In this document: positions 1 to 11,440 of the stretch, piece by piece
How the letters are laid out: each line of letters opens with the position of its first letter
Position numbering within the stretch: position 1 is the first letter of the stretch
NCBI RefSeq assembly: GCF_000247815.1
Contig: NC_021677.1
Coordinates: forward strand, 39,127,717 to 39,191,716
Length of the DNA stretch: 64,000 bases
Source: Ficedula albicollis
Taxonomy: Eukaryota; Chordata; Aves; Passeriformes; Muscicapidae
Direction: 5' to 3'
Notes under the pieces: generated by a model
What the model was told of the DNA's origin: nothing
Seen by the model: the letters and a program-made list of their open reading frames with translations, nothing else
Databases searched by the model: none
Made by a program: the position numbers and the translations under genes

Positions 1-594
1 AGAAACTTGTAGAAACTTGTAGGTCAGCTGCTCTTGAACAATTCAATTTACTGTAATAATCTGCAAATAAGAAGTGGAGCTTTTCTCCATTTACACAACG
101 CTGCCAACAAAAATACCAGGCTACTCAGAAGTGCAGAAAAAAAAGAGGTGTTACTTCATCTGGGAATAGAAACCGATCCCTTTTGATGTGAATTGCACCT
201 TCTTACATGTATATCACTACATATTACACCTGTGACTGTTTAACTGTCATCATCTAAAAATCACATTAGTGAAAACAGACTTCAATAAGTAGCATACTGG
301 AATCATTAATAAACCATTAGTTTTTTCTCGCAGAGTCATTTAGAAAGTTGCTGATATTACCACATTTTCATTAGTAAAATTTCCTTTTGTTATAAAGGGA
401 ATGCTTGCCTCCTTTATTATTTAAAGTAATATAGGACTATCAAAATTTCTTTAAGTGAAATTACAGCTATAATGACTTTTTTCTTAAATTAGAAATGATG
501 TAAAGTCCCTATCCATGACCCTTTACCTCCTGTTTTGGACTGCCTCTCTCCCATAAGGATGAAACTTCCTTGTCACCCTTCACTACTAGGCTGG
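1..594 (-). other. SLC25A21 intron, left edge
   Basis: AT-rich sequence with no coding block. A 10-bp unit (AGAAACTTGT) occurs twice at 1-20, right at the window edge. The boundary of the large duplication falls at 595/596. Nothing else recognised. Confidence 0.7.
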
Positions 595-2975
595 ACTCTC
601 TTTTGAGTAAATAGAGTTCTGGCCAGAACAACCTACATACTGCAGCTTGGTCACCTCTGCAAGCTTAGCCCCTTTGTGAATACTGGCAGAAGTTCTAGGA
701 ACTGATTTTTCTCTTCTAAGCCAGTTTGCCACAAAAAAAAGGTGCATACATACTCAACATAAGCACAACATCATTGCAAAAACACTGCTGCTATGCTATA
801 AAGGGATATTCACAAAAATGATAATCGAAATATGACTAGACTCAGATTTGCTTAAAAAGTGAAATCAAGTCCTTAACTTGTTTCCATTAAAATGCTACAG
901 ATTTCTGCAAAACAGAGCTAGGTCAGTCACTGTTTATCACTAAATACCACACCTTTGCACAGAAAAATGGAGTGTGAATTAAAATGTCAAACTGATTGTC
1001 TATTGCACTGTATGAAGAACTTACTTTATTGACTGGAAGAATGTTTTTCACATTGAAGTAGAATCCAAAGTAAACCATGTTAAAAACTCCGTGACGGCCC
1101 AGTGTTGCAGTGAGGCCTTTGTTGAGTCCTTGGGAGCCCAGACCACCGCTTCTAATGATCTGCTGAGCTTGAACAAAGCTAGATGGTTGCTACACACAAG
1201 TTAAGCAAAAGAAGGAAGAGATCAGCTTAACAAAAAGAAAACAATAAACATAGCATCATTTCCATCCTGTCGACAAACACAGTGCTGCCAATTCTTGTAA
1301 TTTTATATTAAGTATCACTGTATTTGTTATTTTTCCTTTCCTGTGACCATATAAAAATCACAACTTTAATTAAAAAAGATTCCTTGTTTTTTTCTGTTTG
1401 CAGAATAAGATGAAAGCAGGACTTGAGTACTGTGAAAGAGTAATGCTGTAACAGATTTCCATTTCATAAAAGGCAAAAAGGAAGAAACTGCCTCATATCA
1501 GACAGAATCTGCTTGACCTCATGCATTTTTGATCTTTTTTTGAATATACCATGATATTCAGAATTAGCTATTCCCCTTCTGAATATTTTACATTTTTTAG
1601 CAGCATTATAGAAACATTACTTTCAAAAAGTTGATGAATAGAGTTTGGCTTTCTCCAAAGCATAAAGCCAAAAAACCCCAAAAAGCCATAAAGCTCTGAG
1701 TAACCAAATCTATAATTAGAAAGGCAAAAACATGACTTCCACTAGGAGGTTCAAACATGAAAATATAAAAGAATTTTGACTACAGTACTATGAATACCAC
1801 TAATTTCAATACACTTATTTGTTTAATAGCTTTACATTTCAAAATATCACTGTGGTAAATCAACAGCATCAGCCAAATCATGCTACTATATCTGAAACAG
1901 CATATGAATGGTTATTTAGGTTACTGATGAGTTTAATCTTTAATACAAAGTTTCATTCTGTTTTTTCATATTTATTAACTAATACTATCCTGTTAATGCT
2001 CTGCATATATTTTACTAGAGTTTAGTTTTCTATCTACTCCCAAGAATTCAAATCAGAATCTTTTCTAAAATGGAGATACTAAACATGGATACCATCAATA
2101 ACATCAATTTTGGGCTCCAAAAATGGACATTAGACCTTTAAGAAATATTACAGCAACCTTCAATATTAAGGTATCCCTTGGCATCCCTTTTCTTGAATAT
2201 GGATTTACTCATGACTCAGAGGGGAAGCCTGTCACTTGCTGAACACCTGAGATGGGATTAATAAATCCAAATATAGACACCTGCAATATCTACACCTGAC
2301 TTCCCTTTTCAGCCCTTCAGTAACAAAGAGGACTCTGGCAGCACTTCCCTTTTACCAAAGGAGGTGTCATCATGTCAACTGAGCAAGCCACAGAAGGTCT
2401 GAGGTTCATCGTGGATGATGGAAGGACCTCAGACAGAGGAATTTATTGTACAAACACCTGGAGTTAAAGCACATCACACAGCTGTTGACTTTTACTTAAT
2501 GTAGACCTACTCAGTGGAATCTGGAGTCAGATTCTACTCATCATAAAACAGAAAATTGTATTTGTTTAATTAATCGTAACTCTTATGTCAGGTGAGAAGA
2601 TTTTAATCATCACACCAGCTTCTATAGCCAGTAAGCTATCCAGGGCTACAGGGAAAGGGGAAAAAAAAAAGGAAAACCAAACAACATGGCACTGGGCTTC
2701 TTGCAGTTTGCTTTAACAAAAAGCCACCATTAATTTTACCCACAGCAATCCACATTACAAAAGGGCTGATACGTGATTTATAGTGGCCTTCCTCTTTAAA
2801 TCTATCAACCCCCGAAAGATGATCTGCTACCACAGAACAATTCAGCTGTCACTGCAGGGTGTGAATATTTGCTTTGGGGGTGTGCTGGAGTCTGGGTGTG
2901 AGTGTATGTGCTCATGCTCTTCCTTGTTCCTTTTAAACAAGATATATTTATTATTTCTATACAATAGTCAGAGAA
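595..2975. repeat. Tandem duplication, copy 1 (unit about 2.38 kb, carries exon E)
   Basis: 595-2975 repeats as 2976-5504. At the junction the unit end (CAGAGAA) runs directly into the unit start (CTCTCTTTTGAG). The left flank reads GGCTGGA before that start and the right flank reads CAGAGAA then ATATG, so only one base of overlap is shared. Differences from copy 2 cluster in the first 200 bases: single-base changes near 616 and 635-760, an A-run change, and a replaced block at 769-785 against 3150-3180. The rest appears identical by eye up to the G run. Holds exon E and flanking intron. Confidence 0.95.
1025..1189 (-). CDS. SLC25A21: SLC25A21 exon E, second copy in transcript order (duplicate of 3421-3585)
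   Basis: Same 55 codons, same splice sites and same phase as the copy at 3421-3585; I found no base difference by eye. It sits in the duplication copy that has ordinary sequence where the other copy has a G run (copy 1, 595-2975), so this copy's surroundings are the better ones to trust. The next coding exon, which should begin with the helix 5 region of repeat 3 and carry the third carrier signature, is not found in 1-1020 and is presumably left of the window. Confidence 0.88.
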
Positions 2976-3420
2976 CTCTCTTTTGAGTAAATAGAATTCT
3001 GGCCAGAACAACCTAGATACTGCAGCTTGGTCACCTCTGCAAGCTTAGCCCCTTTGTGAATACTGGCAGAAGTTCTAGGAACTGATTTTTCTCTTCTAAG
3101 CCAGTTTGCCACAAAAAAAAAGGTACATACATACTAAACATAAGCACAACATGTCAGTATCTCATTTGCTGCCTTTTTGCACTGCTGCTAGCTATAAAGG
3201 GATATTCACAAAAATGATAATCGAAATATGACTAGACTCAGATTTGCTTAAAAAGTGAAATCAAGTCCTTAACTTGTTTCCATTAAAATGCTACAGATTT
3301 CTGCAAAACAGAGCTAGGTCAGTCACTGTTTATCACTAAATACCACACCTTTGCACAGAAAAATGGAGTGTGAATTAAAATGTCAAACTGATTGTCTATT
3401 GCACTGTATGAAGAACTTAC

Positions 3421-3585
3421 TTTATTGACTGGAAGAATGTTTTTCACATTGAAGTAGAATCCAAAGTAAACCATGTTAAAAACTCCGTGACGGCCCAGTG
3501 TTGCAGTGAGGCCTTTGTTGAGTCCTTGGGAGCCCAGACCACCGCTTCTAATGATCTGCTGAGCTTGAACAAAGCTAGATGGTTG
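3421..3585 (-). CDS. SLC25A21: SLC25A21 exon E, first copy in transcript order (residues about 147-201)
   Basis: A 165-bp exon of 55 codons, phase 0 at both ends. It starts QPSSFVQAQQIIRS, continues GLNKGLTATLGRHGVFNMVY and ends NVKNILPVNK. It encodes the matrix helix of repeat 2 and membrane helix 4, with the well-kept TATLGRHGVFNM stretch. Acceptor GTGTAG and donor GTAAGT on the minus strand are good. This copy lies in the downstream half of the 2976-5504 duplication and looks identical to the copy at 1025-1189, including flanking intron. Odd: the acidic residue of the usual [DE]G motif is Gly here (GGLGSQGLNKG). If both copies are real and spliced in, the reading frame would stay open but membrane helix 4 would be repeated. 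That is unlikely in a six-helix carrier, so one copy may be an assembly duplicate. Confidence 0.85.
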
Positions 3586-4466
3586 CTACACACAAGTTAA
3601 GCAAAAGAAGGAAGAGATCAGCTTAACAAAAAGAAAACAATAAACATAGCATCATTTCCATCCTGTCGACAAACACAGTGCTGCCAATTCTTGTAATTTT
3701 ATATTAAGTATCACTGTATTTGTTATTTTTCCTTTCCTGTGACCATATAAAAATCACAACTTTAATTAAAAAAGATTCCTTGTTTTTTTCTGTTTGCAGA
3801 ATAAGATGAAAGCAGGACTTGAGTACTGTGAAAGAGTAATGCTGTAACAGATTTCCATTTCATAAAAGGCAAAAAGGAAGAAACTGCCTCATATCAGACA
3901 GAATCTGCTTGACCTCATGCATTTTTGATCTTTTTTTGAATATACCATGATATTCAGAATTAGCTATTCCCCTTCTGAATATTTTACATTTTTTAGCAGC
4001 ATTATAGAAACATTACTTTCAAAAAGTTGATGAATAGAGTTTGGCTTTCTCCAAAGCATAAAGCCAAAAAACCCCAAAAAGCCATAAAGCTCTGAGTAAC
4101 CAAATCTATAATTAGAAAGGCAAAAACATGACTTCCACTAGGAGGTTCAAACATGAAAATATAAAAGAATTTTGACTACAGTACTATGAATACCACTAAT
4201 TTCAATACACTTATTTGTTTAATAGCTTTACATTTCAAAATATCACTGTGGTAAATCAACAGCATCAGCCAAATCATGCTACTATATCTGAAACAGCATA
4301 TGAATGGTTATTTAGGTTACTGATGAGTTTAATCTTTAATACAAAGTTTCATTCTGTTTTTTCATATTTATTAACTAATACTATCCTGTTAATGCTCTGC
4401 ATATATTTTACTAGAGTTTAGTTTTCTATCTACTCCCAAGAATTCAAATCAGAATCTTTTCTAAAA

Positions 4467-5208
<742 letters not shown>

Positions 5209-5504
5209 AACAACATGGCACTGGGCTTCTTGCAGTTTGCTTTAACAAAAAGCCACCATTAATTTTACCCACAGCAATCCACATTACAAAAGGGCTGATA
5301 CGTGATTTATAGTGGCCTTCCTCTTTAAATCTATCAACCCCCGAAAGATGATCTGCTACCACAGAACAATTCAGCTGTCACTGCAGGGTGTGAATATTTG
5401 CTTTGGGGGTGTGCTGGAGTCTGGGTGTGAGTGTATGTGCTCATGCTCTTCCTTGTTCCTTTTAAACAAGATATATTTATTATTTCTATACAATAGTCAG
5501 AGAA

Positions 5505-7706
5505 ATATGTGAACTGCGTTAGGTTTCATCATGTAGAATGAAAGCTCCACAATGGGATAGGTACACACTTTACTTAAACCTTTTAGAAAAACAGTGCATG
5601 GTAATGCCTCATGCTGTATAATATAACCTCTGGACATGCTTCTTCCAATGGGCTTGAGTTTACATGCTTTATTGTGGAATGTTCTTTAACATTTTCTTAA
5701 TGAGAACTTGATGTCAAGGTATAAAGTCACTGGAGTTTTTTTCTAATTTACAGTGAATTTTGAAGCTCTAACACTTTAAAGTGACATATTAAAAATTAAT
5801 ATGTCTGTGATATAACAACCTTTGTGATTTAAGAACTTAATTTCCCTTGGATTTTTTTCCCTAGAGAAAGTAGTTAATATTTTCAATGTAAACTAGGTTT
5901 CTAGTAGAGTCCAAATACCATTCTGTCACAATTTTATTTGTATGATAATATACTATTATTTGGATTTTTTGAAAGTTTGCATTCAAATTAAATTAGAGAA
6001 TATTCACCTGAACAATTCAGATTGCTTTTGGACAGCTACAGTTTGATTATTGTAGTATTCTGATGGTCACCAAGGAAGGGATGCTATAACTAAAGGAAGT
6101 AATTGGCTAAAAATTACAAACTAAACCACCCCAGACTTTGTTACAAATTTTTCAGTAGAGGAAAAATTAAATGTATTAAGTGAAAGGATACATTGGTCTT
6201 TTGCAACTTTACAAGGAAAAATTTGTTCAAAATGTAACAGTGGTTTGTTTATATTTAAAAGCATTTTAAAGATTTTAAAGCTAGGATAATTACATCTGCA
6301 CAACTGTGAAGCAGAAAGATCCAGAATATCTGCTTAGTTCACTACTGCTGGAGCAGTAATTGTTCATAATTTTCATCACATCATCTTCTTGACAGACAGA
6401 TCCTCTCACACATTGCTTTTTCCTAATTTCACTCTCTCTCCTCCCAGGATCCTAAACATTTTACTCTTGCTTTACATGATTTATCTGTTTAGTGGCTTTG
6501 CTGCCCAAGTTTAAAAAATGTCTAGACTGGAGGCTTGCAGCAAATAAACATGTCTTTCATATGCATTAAGAATCGAACAGGAGTTTACCAAACATTTAAA
6601 AATTTATTCTGGAAGAAAATACTTTTCTGGATGAGTTATGGAGTACTCCATGACATTTGGAAATCAGTAGCTGTATTTTTCCAGAGTGTACCTGAGGAGC
6701 TTGGCCCAAACAGATTATGTAAATGCCCAGGTCATAAATCTCTTTACTGTGCATCCCCCAAAAGTGTTCAATTCGGGCAGATGAGTGCCACAAGGCATAC
6801 AAGTGTTAAGTCAGTCAAAACTTAATAGTAGAATATACAAAAATCATGTCCCACCAGGTATTCAGCCAACCTTTTCATGTGATGCTTATGTAATTTGGCA
6901 TTTCTACCATGGTACAGCTGATTTCTCAAAAGATTTTGAAAAAGATGACTTGACAACCGTTATTTTTATTCAGTGAGGAAAAAAAAAGAACTGTACTACT
7001 GCCTTCCTTCACTTTATCCTGGAACATCTTCTGCATAAAAAAATTAACAGAAGCTAGTGCATTCTTGAGAACACTTGATTTTCATGAATCACTGTTTTCC
7101 AGTTTAATCTTTTTCCCCTTTCAGCAGTACCCAGAATCATGAACAATGTTTTGCACAATGACTTCTTTGGACAAAACAATATTTGAATAACAAAGCTCTG
7201 AAGTGAAGCAAGAATTTAAATTATCAATGTACTTGTTATATAACAATTTTCCAGTTTGTGCTAATAAAAGTTCCATCCCAGAAACACAGTGTAAAATACA
7301 GCAGCAGGACTCTGTGTAGGGCACAGGGCTTGGTGTTTTATGCTAATTTTCGGTGCTCTCTTGAAATCTGGAGCCTGCTGGGGTAAATGTGCTGTGTACA
7401 GGGGCTCAGGTTTGTACTCCTGGGTACAATTCCTCACAGTGCAGAGTTGCTGGCTGCTTGGGAGGGATGAAGGTGCATTTCAGGCCCAGAGTATTTCCAG
7501 TAGAGATGCTGATGCCTCTGACAATACTGCATGCATCTCTGCATATCTGAAGGCATGGTCTATTGGGTCTCTTCCATTTCTGCTAAGCTTGTGGAGAAAA
7601 TCATTTGCATCCACCAACATATTACAGACATTCTGCTCTAAATATGAACCTCAAAGTGCATTATGCCCAATAAAGTGTAAAAAGGAGAATGCAGCAGTTT
7701 TCCTAC
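5505..7706 (-). other. SLC25A21 intron between exons D and E
   Basis: AT-rich intron with no recognised element. An open frame of 124 codons on the plus strand at 7340-7714 runs into the antisense of exon D and has no recognisable domain; it is taken as chance. Confidence 0.7.
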
Positions 7707-7814
7707 CTCTGTGAAGGCACTCTGATTGGTCTGTAAGGTAACCTTCACCACTTCAAACGGGTTTACCACAACTGCCTCTGTCAACCCAGAGCCCAAGCCA
7801 GCAACTGCAAAAGC
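7707..7814 (-). CDS. SLC25A21: SLC25A21 exon D (residues about 111-146), with the second carrier signature
   Basis: A 108-bp exon of 36 codons, phase 0 at both ends. It starts AFAVAGLGSGLTEAVVVNPF and continues EVVKVTLQTNQSAFTE. It covers membrane helix 3 and carries the family signature PX[DE]XX[KR] as PFEVVK, whose charged residues form the matrix salt-bridge network in mitochondrial carriers. The GxGxG-like small-residue stretch of helix 3 is present. Minus-strand acceptor is TTTCCTAG and donor GTAGGA. The next exon in the transcript is E, whose nearest copy is at 3421-3585. Confidence 0.95.
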
Positions 7815-9344
7815 CTAGGAAAGTTAACATGAAAATTAAATATTAAGCAGTAAAATGCCCTCTACATCAGATTGTGAAACTGAGGGATACAATGCAAACT
7901 GTAAGACTACAGTAATGCAGCAGTTTTCTATTGCTAAACAACTTTAGCCCTTGATTAGATGCTGACAGTTCATGAAGACAATATGACAATAGCCATAAAC
8001 CATATTCCAAAACAATCAAAACAAAATGTCATAGTACTCCATGTCCATGTATTCTCTTTTCAGCTGGAAGGGAAAATGTGGTACCAAATTATTACGCAAA
8101 TGTGGAAGAAGTGGAAAAAGAATGTCCTCATGTTATCTTTGGGTGGACTCTGAATAATAACACAAATATAAATGTAGTTATCCAGCAATGGAAAAAAATA
8201 AAATCTCTGAACTGAGCATTAAGTTCATAACACTAACACACTAATTTTAAAATCCATGTAAAAACTGAAAATAGTTAAGTACTTCAGCAAATTGCACAAG
8301 TAGAATGTTCACCTAGTAGTTAACAATCCTAGAAAGGTTTGTATGGGAATGAGTGGCACACAGAGAAATGCCAGCACTCATTACAAGGACGAATTAACTC
8401 AATTTTCTGAGAAGCTGGTGGCATTTCAGTCATAGATACGGAGATATTCACTGCTTTGCTTTGCATATTCCATCATGACGCAGCATTTTAAGATACTTTA
8501 ATTTGTTTTTAACAAAAAATAGTACTAAAATATTTAGGTCAATTGAGAAAAATCAGATGGATCAAATTTAATTATCACTTTACGCATTTATTGCCTTCAC
8601 TTAACATCCCAAAACTCTATAGGTGCTGAAAAAATGTCCCAGGACCAAAATACATTATAATGAGTACATTTGCTGAAATTCAAAGGAACCAATAGTAAGG
8701 TTAAAAACAACAGTGGAAAAAACTCACTGAACACAGAGGGATTTGAGCAGGGACTCTTGAGAGCTCAAGAAAGAGAGGAATGGAAAGTCAGAAGGGTAGA
8801 GGCAAACTCGTCTTGCTGCCTTTGGAGAAGATTGTGTTACCAACAATTTGATTTTTCCAGTAAGATGGGAACATTTCATCATCAACCATGAGACTGAAGC
8901 CAGTAGGAAGATGATGCTAATCCACGCATCTGTCTTTTAATAATAAATATTGCCTTGATACGAGGTACCTAGAAACATTCTGCCTGGCTTAGACCAGAAT
9001 CCCCCTCAGCCTTCTTTTCCCTCACTACTTTAGGACCAAAAATACCTCTATAGTAACAGTACTGCACCAAAACTGAGAGCAGTTTCTGATTGTTCTAAGC
9101 ATTGCCGTATCTGTTCTAGGAATCAGATCAGCTTTTGGGCAGCTATTGCATGTTTACTAGTTTTCAGCCTATTTTTCTTCCCCCCAAAAAAGTGCTGGGG
9201 TACCATAGAACCTTCAACTCTGTTCTTCCCGCTTGCTAGAGAACAAGCATCAGTCTCTCTATATACACCTAAGGATGAGAACTGCTGAAAAATACCAGAA
9301 AAAATAGGAGAGACTGCAAGCAGCTATAAGGCCAATGGAATAAT
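7815..9344 (-). other. SLC25A21 intron between exons C and D (distal part)
   Basis: AT-rich intron; no coding block, RNA gene or transposon end recognised. Confidence 0.65.
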
Positions 9345-9566
9345 GAGGAAGAGGAAGAGGAAGAGGAAGAGGAAGAGGAAGAGGAAGAGGAAGAGGAAGA
9401 GGAAGAGGAAGAGGAAGAGGAAGAGGAAGAGGAAGAGGAAGAGGAAGAGGAAGAGGAAGAGGAAGAGGAAGAGGAAGAGGAAGAGGAAGAGGAAGAGGAA
9501 GAGGAAGAGGAAGAGGAAGAGGAAGAGGAAGAGGAAGAGGAAGAGGAAGAGGAAGAGGAAGAGGAA
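9345..9566. repeat. Perfect GAGGAA hexanucleotide array, 37 copies
   Basis: 222 bases, exactly 37 uninterrupted GAGGAA units by count. The strand bias is complete: plus strand all purine, minus strand (the SLC25A21 transcript) all pyrimidine as TTCCTC units. It lies 408 bases beyond the exon C donor. The Arg-Lys frame on the plus strand and the poly-Ser frame on the minus strand come only from the repeat. Confidence 0.98.
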
Positions 9567-9973
9567 ACTTGCTTGAACCTAGTTAATAGAATTCCATGAC
9601 CATTCACTCACTGCAATTAAAGGGAGATGAATGGAAATGATACAATTTAAGAGCATTTAAAAATTTGGAAAATTTTTGAAACTTTGAAATTACCAAAATC
9701 TTTATAGCACAGCCTTAAAAAGATCAATTGTTTTGTAAAGTTGTGATGTCATCATTATTACTATGCTTTACATTTTTACATAATTTATACACATAATTTA
9801 TCAATTTTGATAAATGCTTATCAATTTTTTCAAGGGACAAGTGTGTTTTGAAAAACTCTGGATTGAGCTGGACCCTTTAATTTTGGGCTTCTTCTATGTG
9901 AGGAAGCAGATGAGACAGACTGTTCAGCAGACAGATGCTACTTTAGAACATGAAGCTCTGTCTCCATACATAC

Positions 9974-10033
9974 CAGTCCTGGTGGCAATGACACATATCC
10001 CAGCAGCTTCTTGTATTGTTCAAAGGTAAAAAA
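9974..10033 (-). CDS. SLC25A21: SLC25A21 exon C (residues about 91-110)
   Basis: A 60-bp exon of exactly 20 codons, phase 0 at both ends, reading FFTFEQYKKLLGYVSLPPGL. It encodes the end of membrane helix 2 and the loop on the intermembrane-space side before helix 3. The last residues (PPGL) differ a little from human (SPAL), as expected for a loop. Minus-strand acceptor is TTCACAG and donor GTATGT. The hexanucleotide array at 9345-9566 lies about 400 bases after the donor in the transcript. Confidence 0.94.
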
Positions 10034-11289
10034 CTGTGAACAGAAGGTTGAATGAAATTGAATTGAAAAAAATTATTAGTTACTTATGCCAATTAGTAAA
10101 AAGCAGGCTACAATGGAGTTTCACTACCTCAAATCCTGAGCAGCTGCATGCAGTTCTGCAAAATAAACGTAAGCCACTTTTATTTCACACTCTCTGTAGC
10201 AGTGTTAGATGTGCAAGGGTAGACAATCAGGCTTCAGAACCAATTGTATTAGTGTGTCATGCATAATAGCAGCATAAGTGCAATTCAAGTAATGCTTTAT
10301 CTAAGAGTTAACTTACATCATATAGGGCATATTTTAAATTTATAAACAATTCCTCTGGCATTAACTTTCATATACTAGTTTAAATGTAGTAGCAGATATA
10401 TCAATTTTTCCAAGAAATCACCCTCACATCCTTAATGTAATGTGCTGCAATCATTTTGCATTTCTCAAACACTAGTCTGCTTCTCATCAGAGAGATATAA
10501 TTGTGGATTTTGAAGATTGAAAGTCTGTCATTTTTATAATCTTCTACTGTCAACAGGCACATTTCTTCTTCTGTTCTCTCTTTACAAATAAATCTTTCAG
10601 TCAATTGTCTGCTTTCAAACAGTGGCGCTTCGAAGTTGTGAGCATCTGCAATTCCCTGGAGGATGCCTTGAAAGCTGTACTCTTTGAAAGTTTGAATTTC
10701 AAGAAAGAAATTAGATCAGCTTCACCTGCACCAACATGGTGAAAGGCAAATGAATTGCAAATGGCAACCCACCATTTCTTGACACACAAACCCATTAAAT
10801 TTCTGTGAATTCTTATAAAAGTCAAAGCATAATAAATGAATGGATTTCTTCTTCCAAGAAGGTTTAGAATAACTCTGACTGCACTGGAGTCAGTAGGAAG
10901 CTTCCTGCTGGCATAGTGGAACAGACTTTCACTGCCTAGCTCCTTGTCTGTGGACATGAAGTCTAAGATGCATGGTCAAGATATACTCTAAAGAAAGAGT
11001 ATATGTGACATTTCACAAATTATTGGGAAGATGCCCTCTGAAATACAGCACACAATCTAGGCCACTATTTAAAAAACAACAAATCAGGCTACATCATATT
11101 CAAAAACGGGCTACCAGGACCATTAAGGAGAAATTAGACATTAAAAATCATCTCAACATAATAAATAAGAATGAAAACTGCAGGAGAATAAATATTTTCC
11201 TTGTTTAGTTTGCAAAAGAGACACTGCAAGAGAATGAAAAACAAGGAAGATATGTAACATAAAGAAATCAGGTGTAAAAGCAAAATGTA

Positions 11290-11440
11290 AGTAGAGTGTG
11301 GTTAGAGATCTGATGAAGCTTTCCTGCAACTAAAAGAGTAGAGTCCTGAAACAGTCTTCCAATAAGAATAACGGGGGGAAAATCTTTATGAGTTGTAGGG
11401 GAGAGTTTGATAGGTTTATGAAGGAGATCATAGAACAAAC
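11290..11440 (+). mobile_element. Possible old CR1-like retrotransposon remnant (3' region)
   Basis: The stretch with GAAACAGTCTTCCAATAAGA, then GGAGAGTTTGATAGGTTTAT and GAAGGAGAT, resembles the 3' coding end of old reptile and bird CR1-like elements, where a line such as 'AAGTTTATGAAGGGGAT' is typical. No full frame remains. The match is from memory of the family and is weak; other old LINEs are possible. Confidence 0.35.

Noticed and set aside
1..1020. Search for the next SLC25A21 exon (third carrier signature)
   Set aside because: No stretch on the minus strand translates to the expected helix 5 region.
7340..7714. 124-codon plus-strand open frame
   Set aside because: It has no known domain and overlaps the antisense of exon D.
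9269..9607. Arg-Lys repeat protein (plus) and poly-Ser protein (minus)
   Set aside because: Pure translation of the GAGGAA array inside a SLC25A21 intron.
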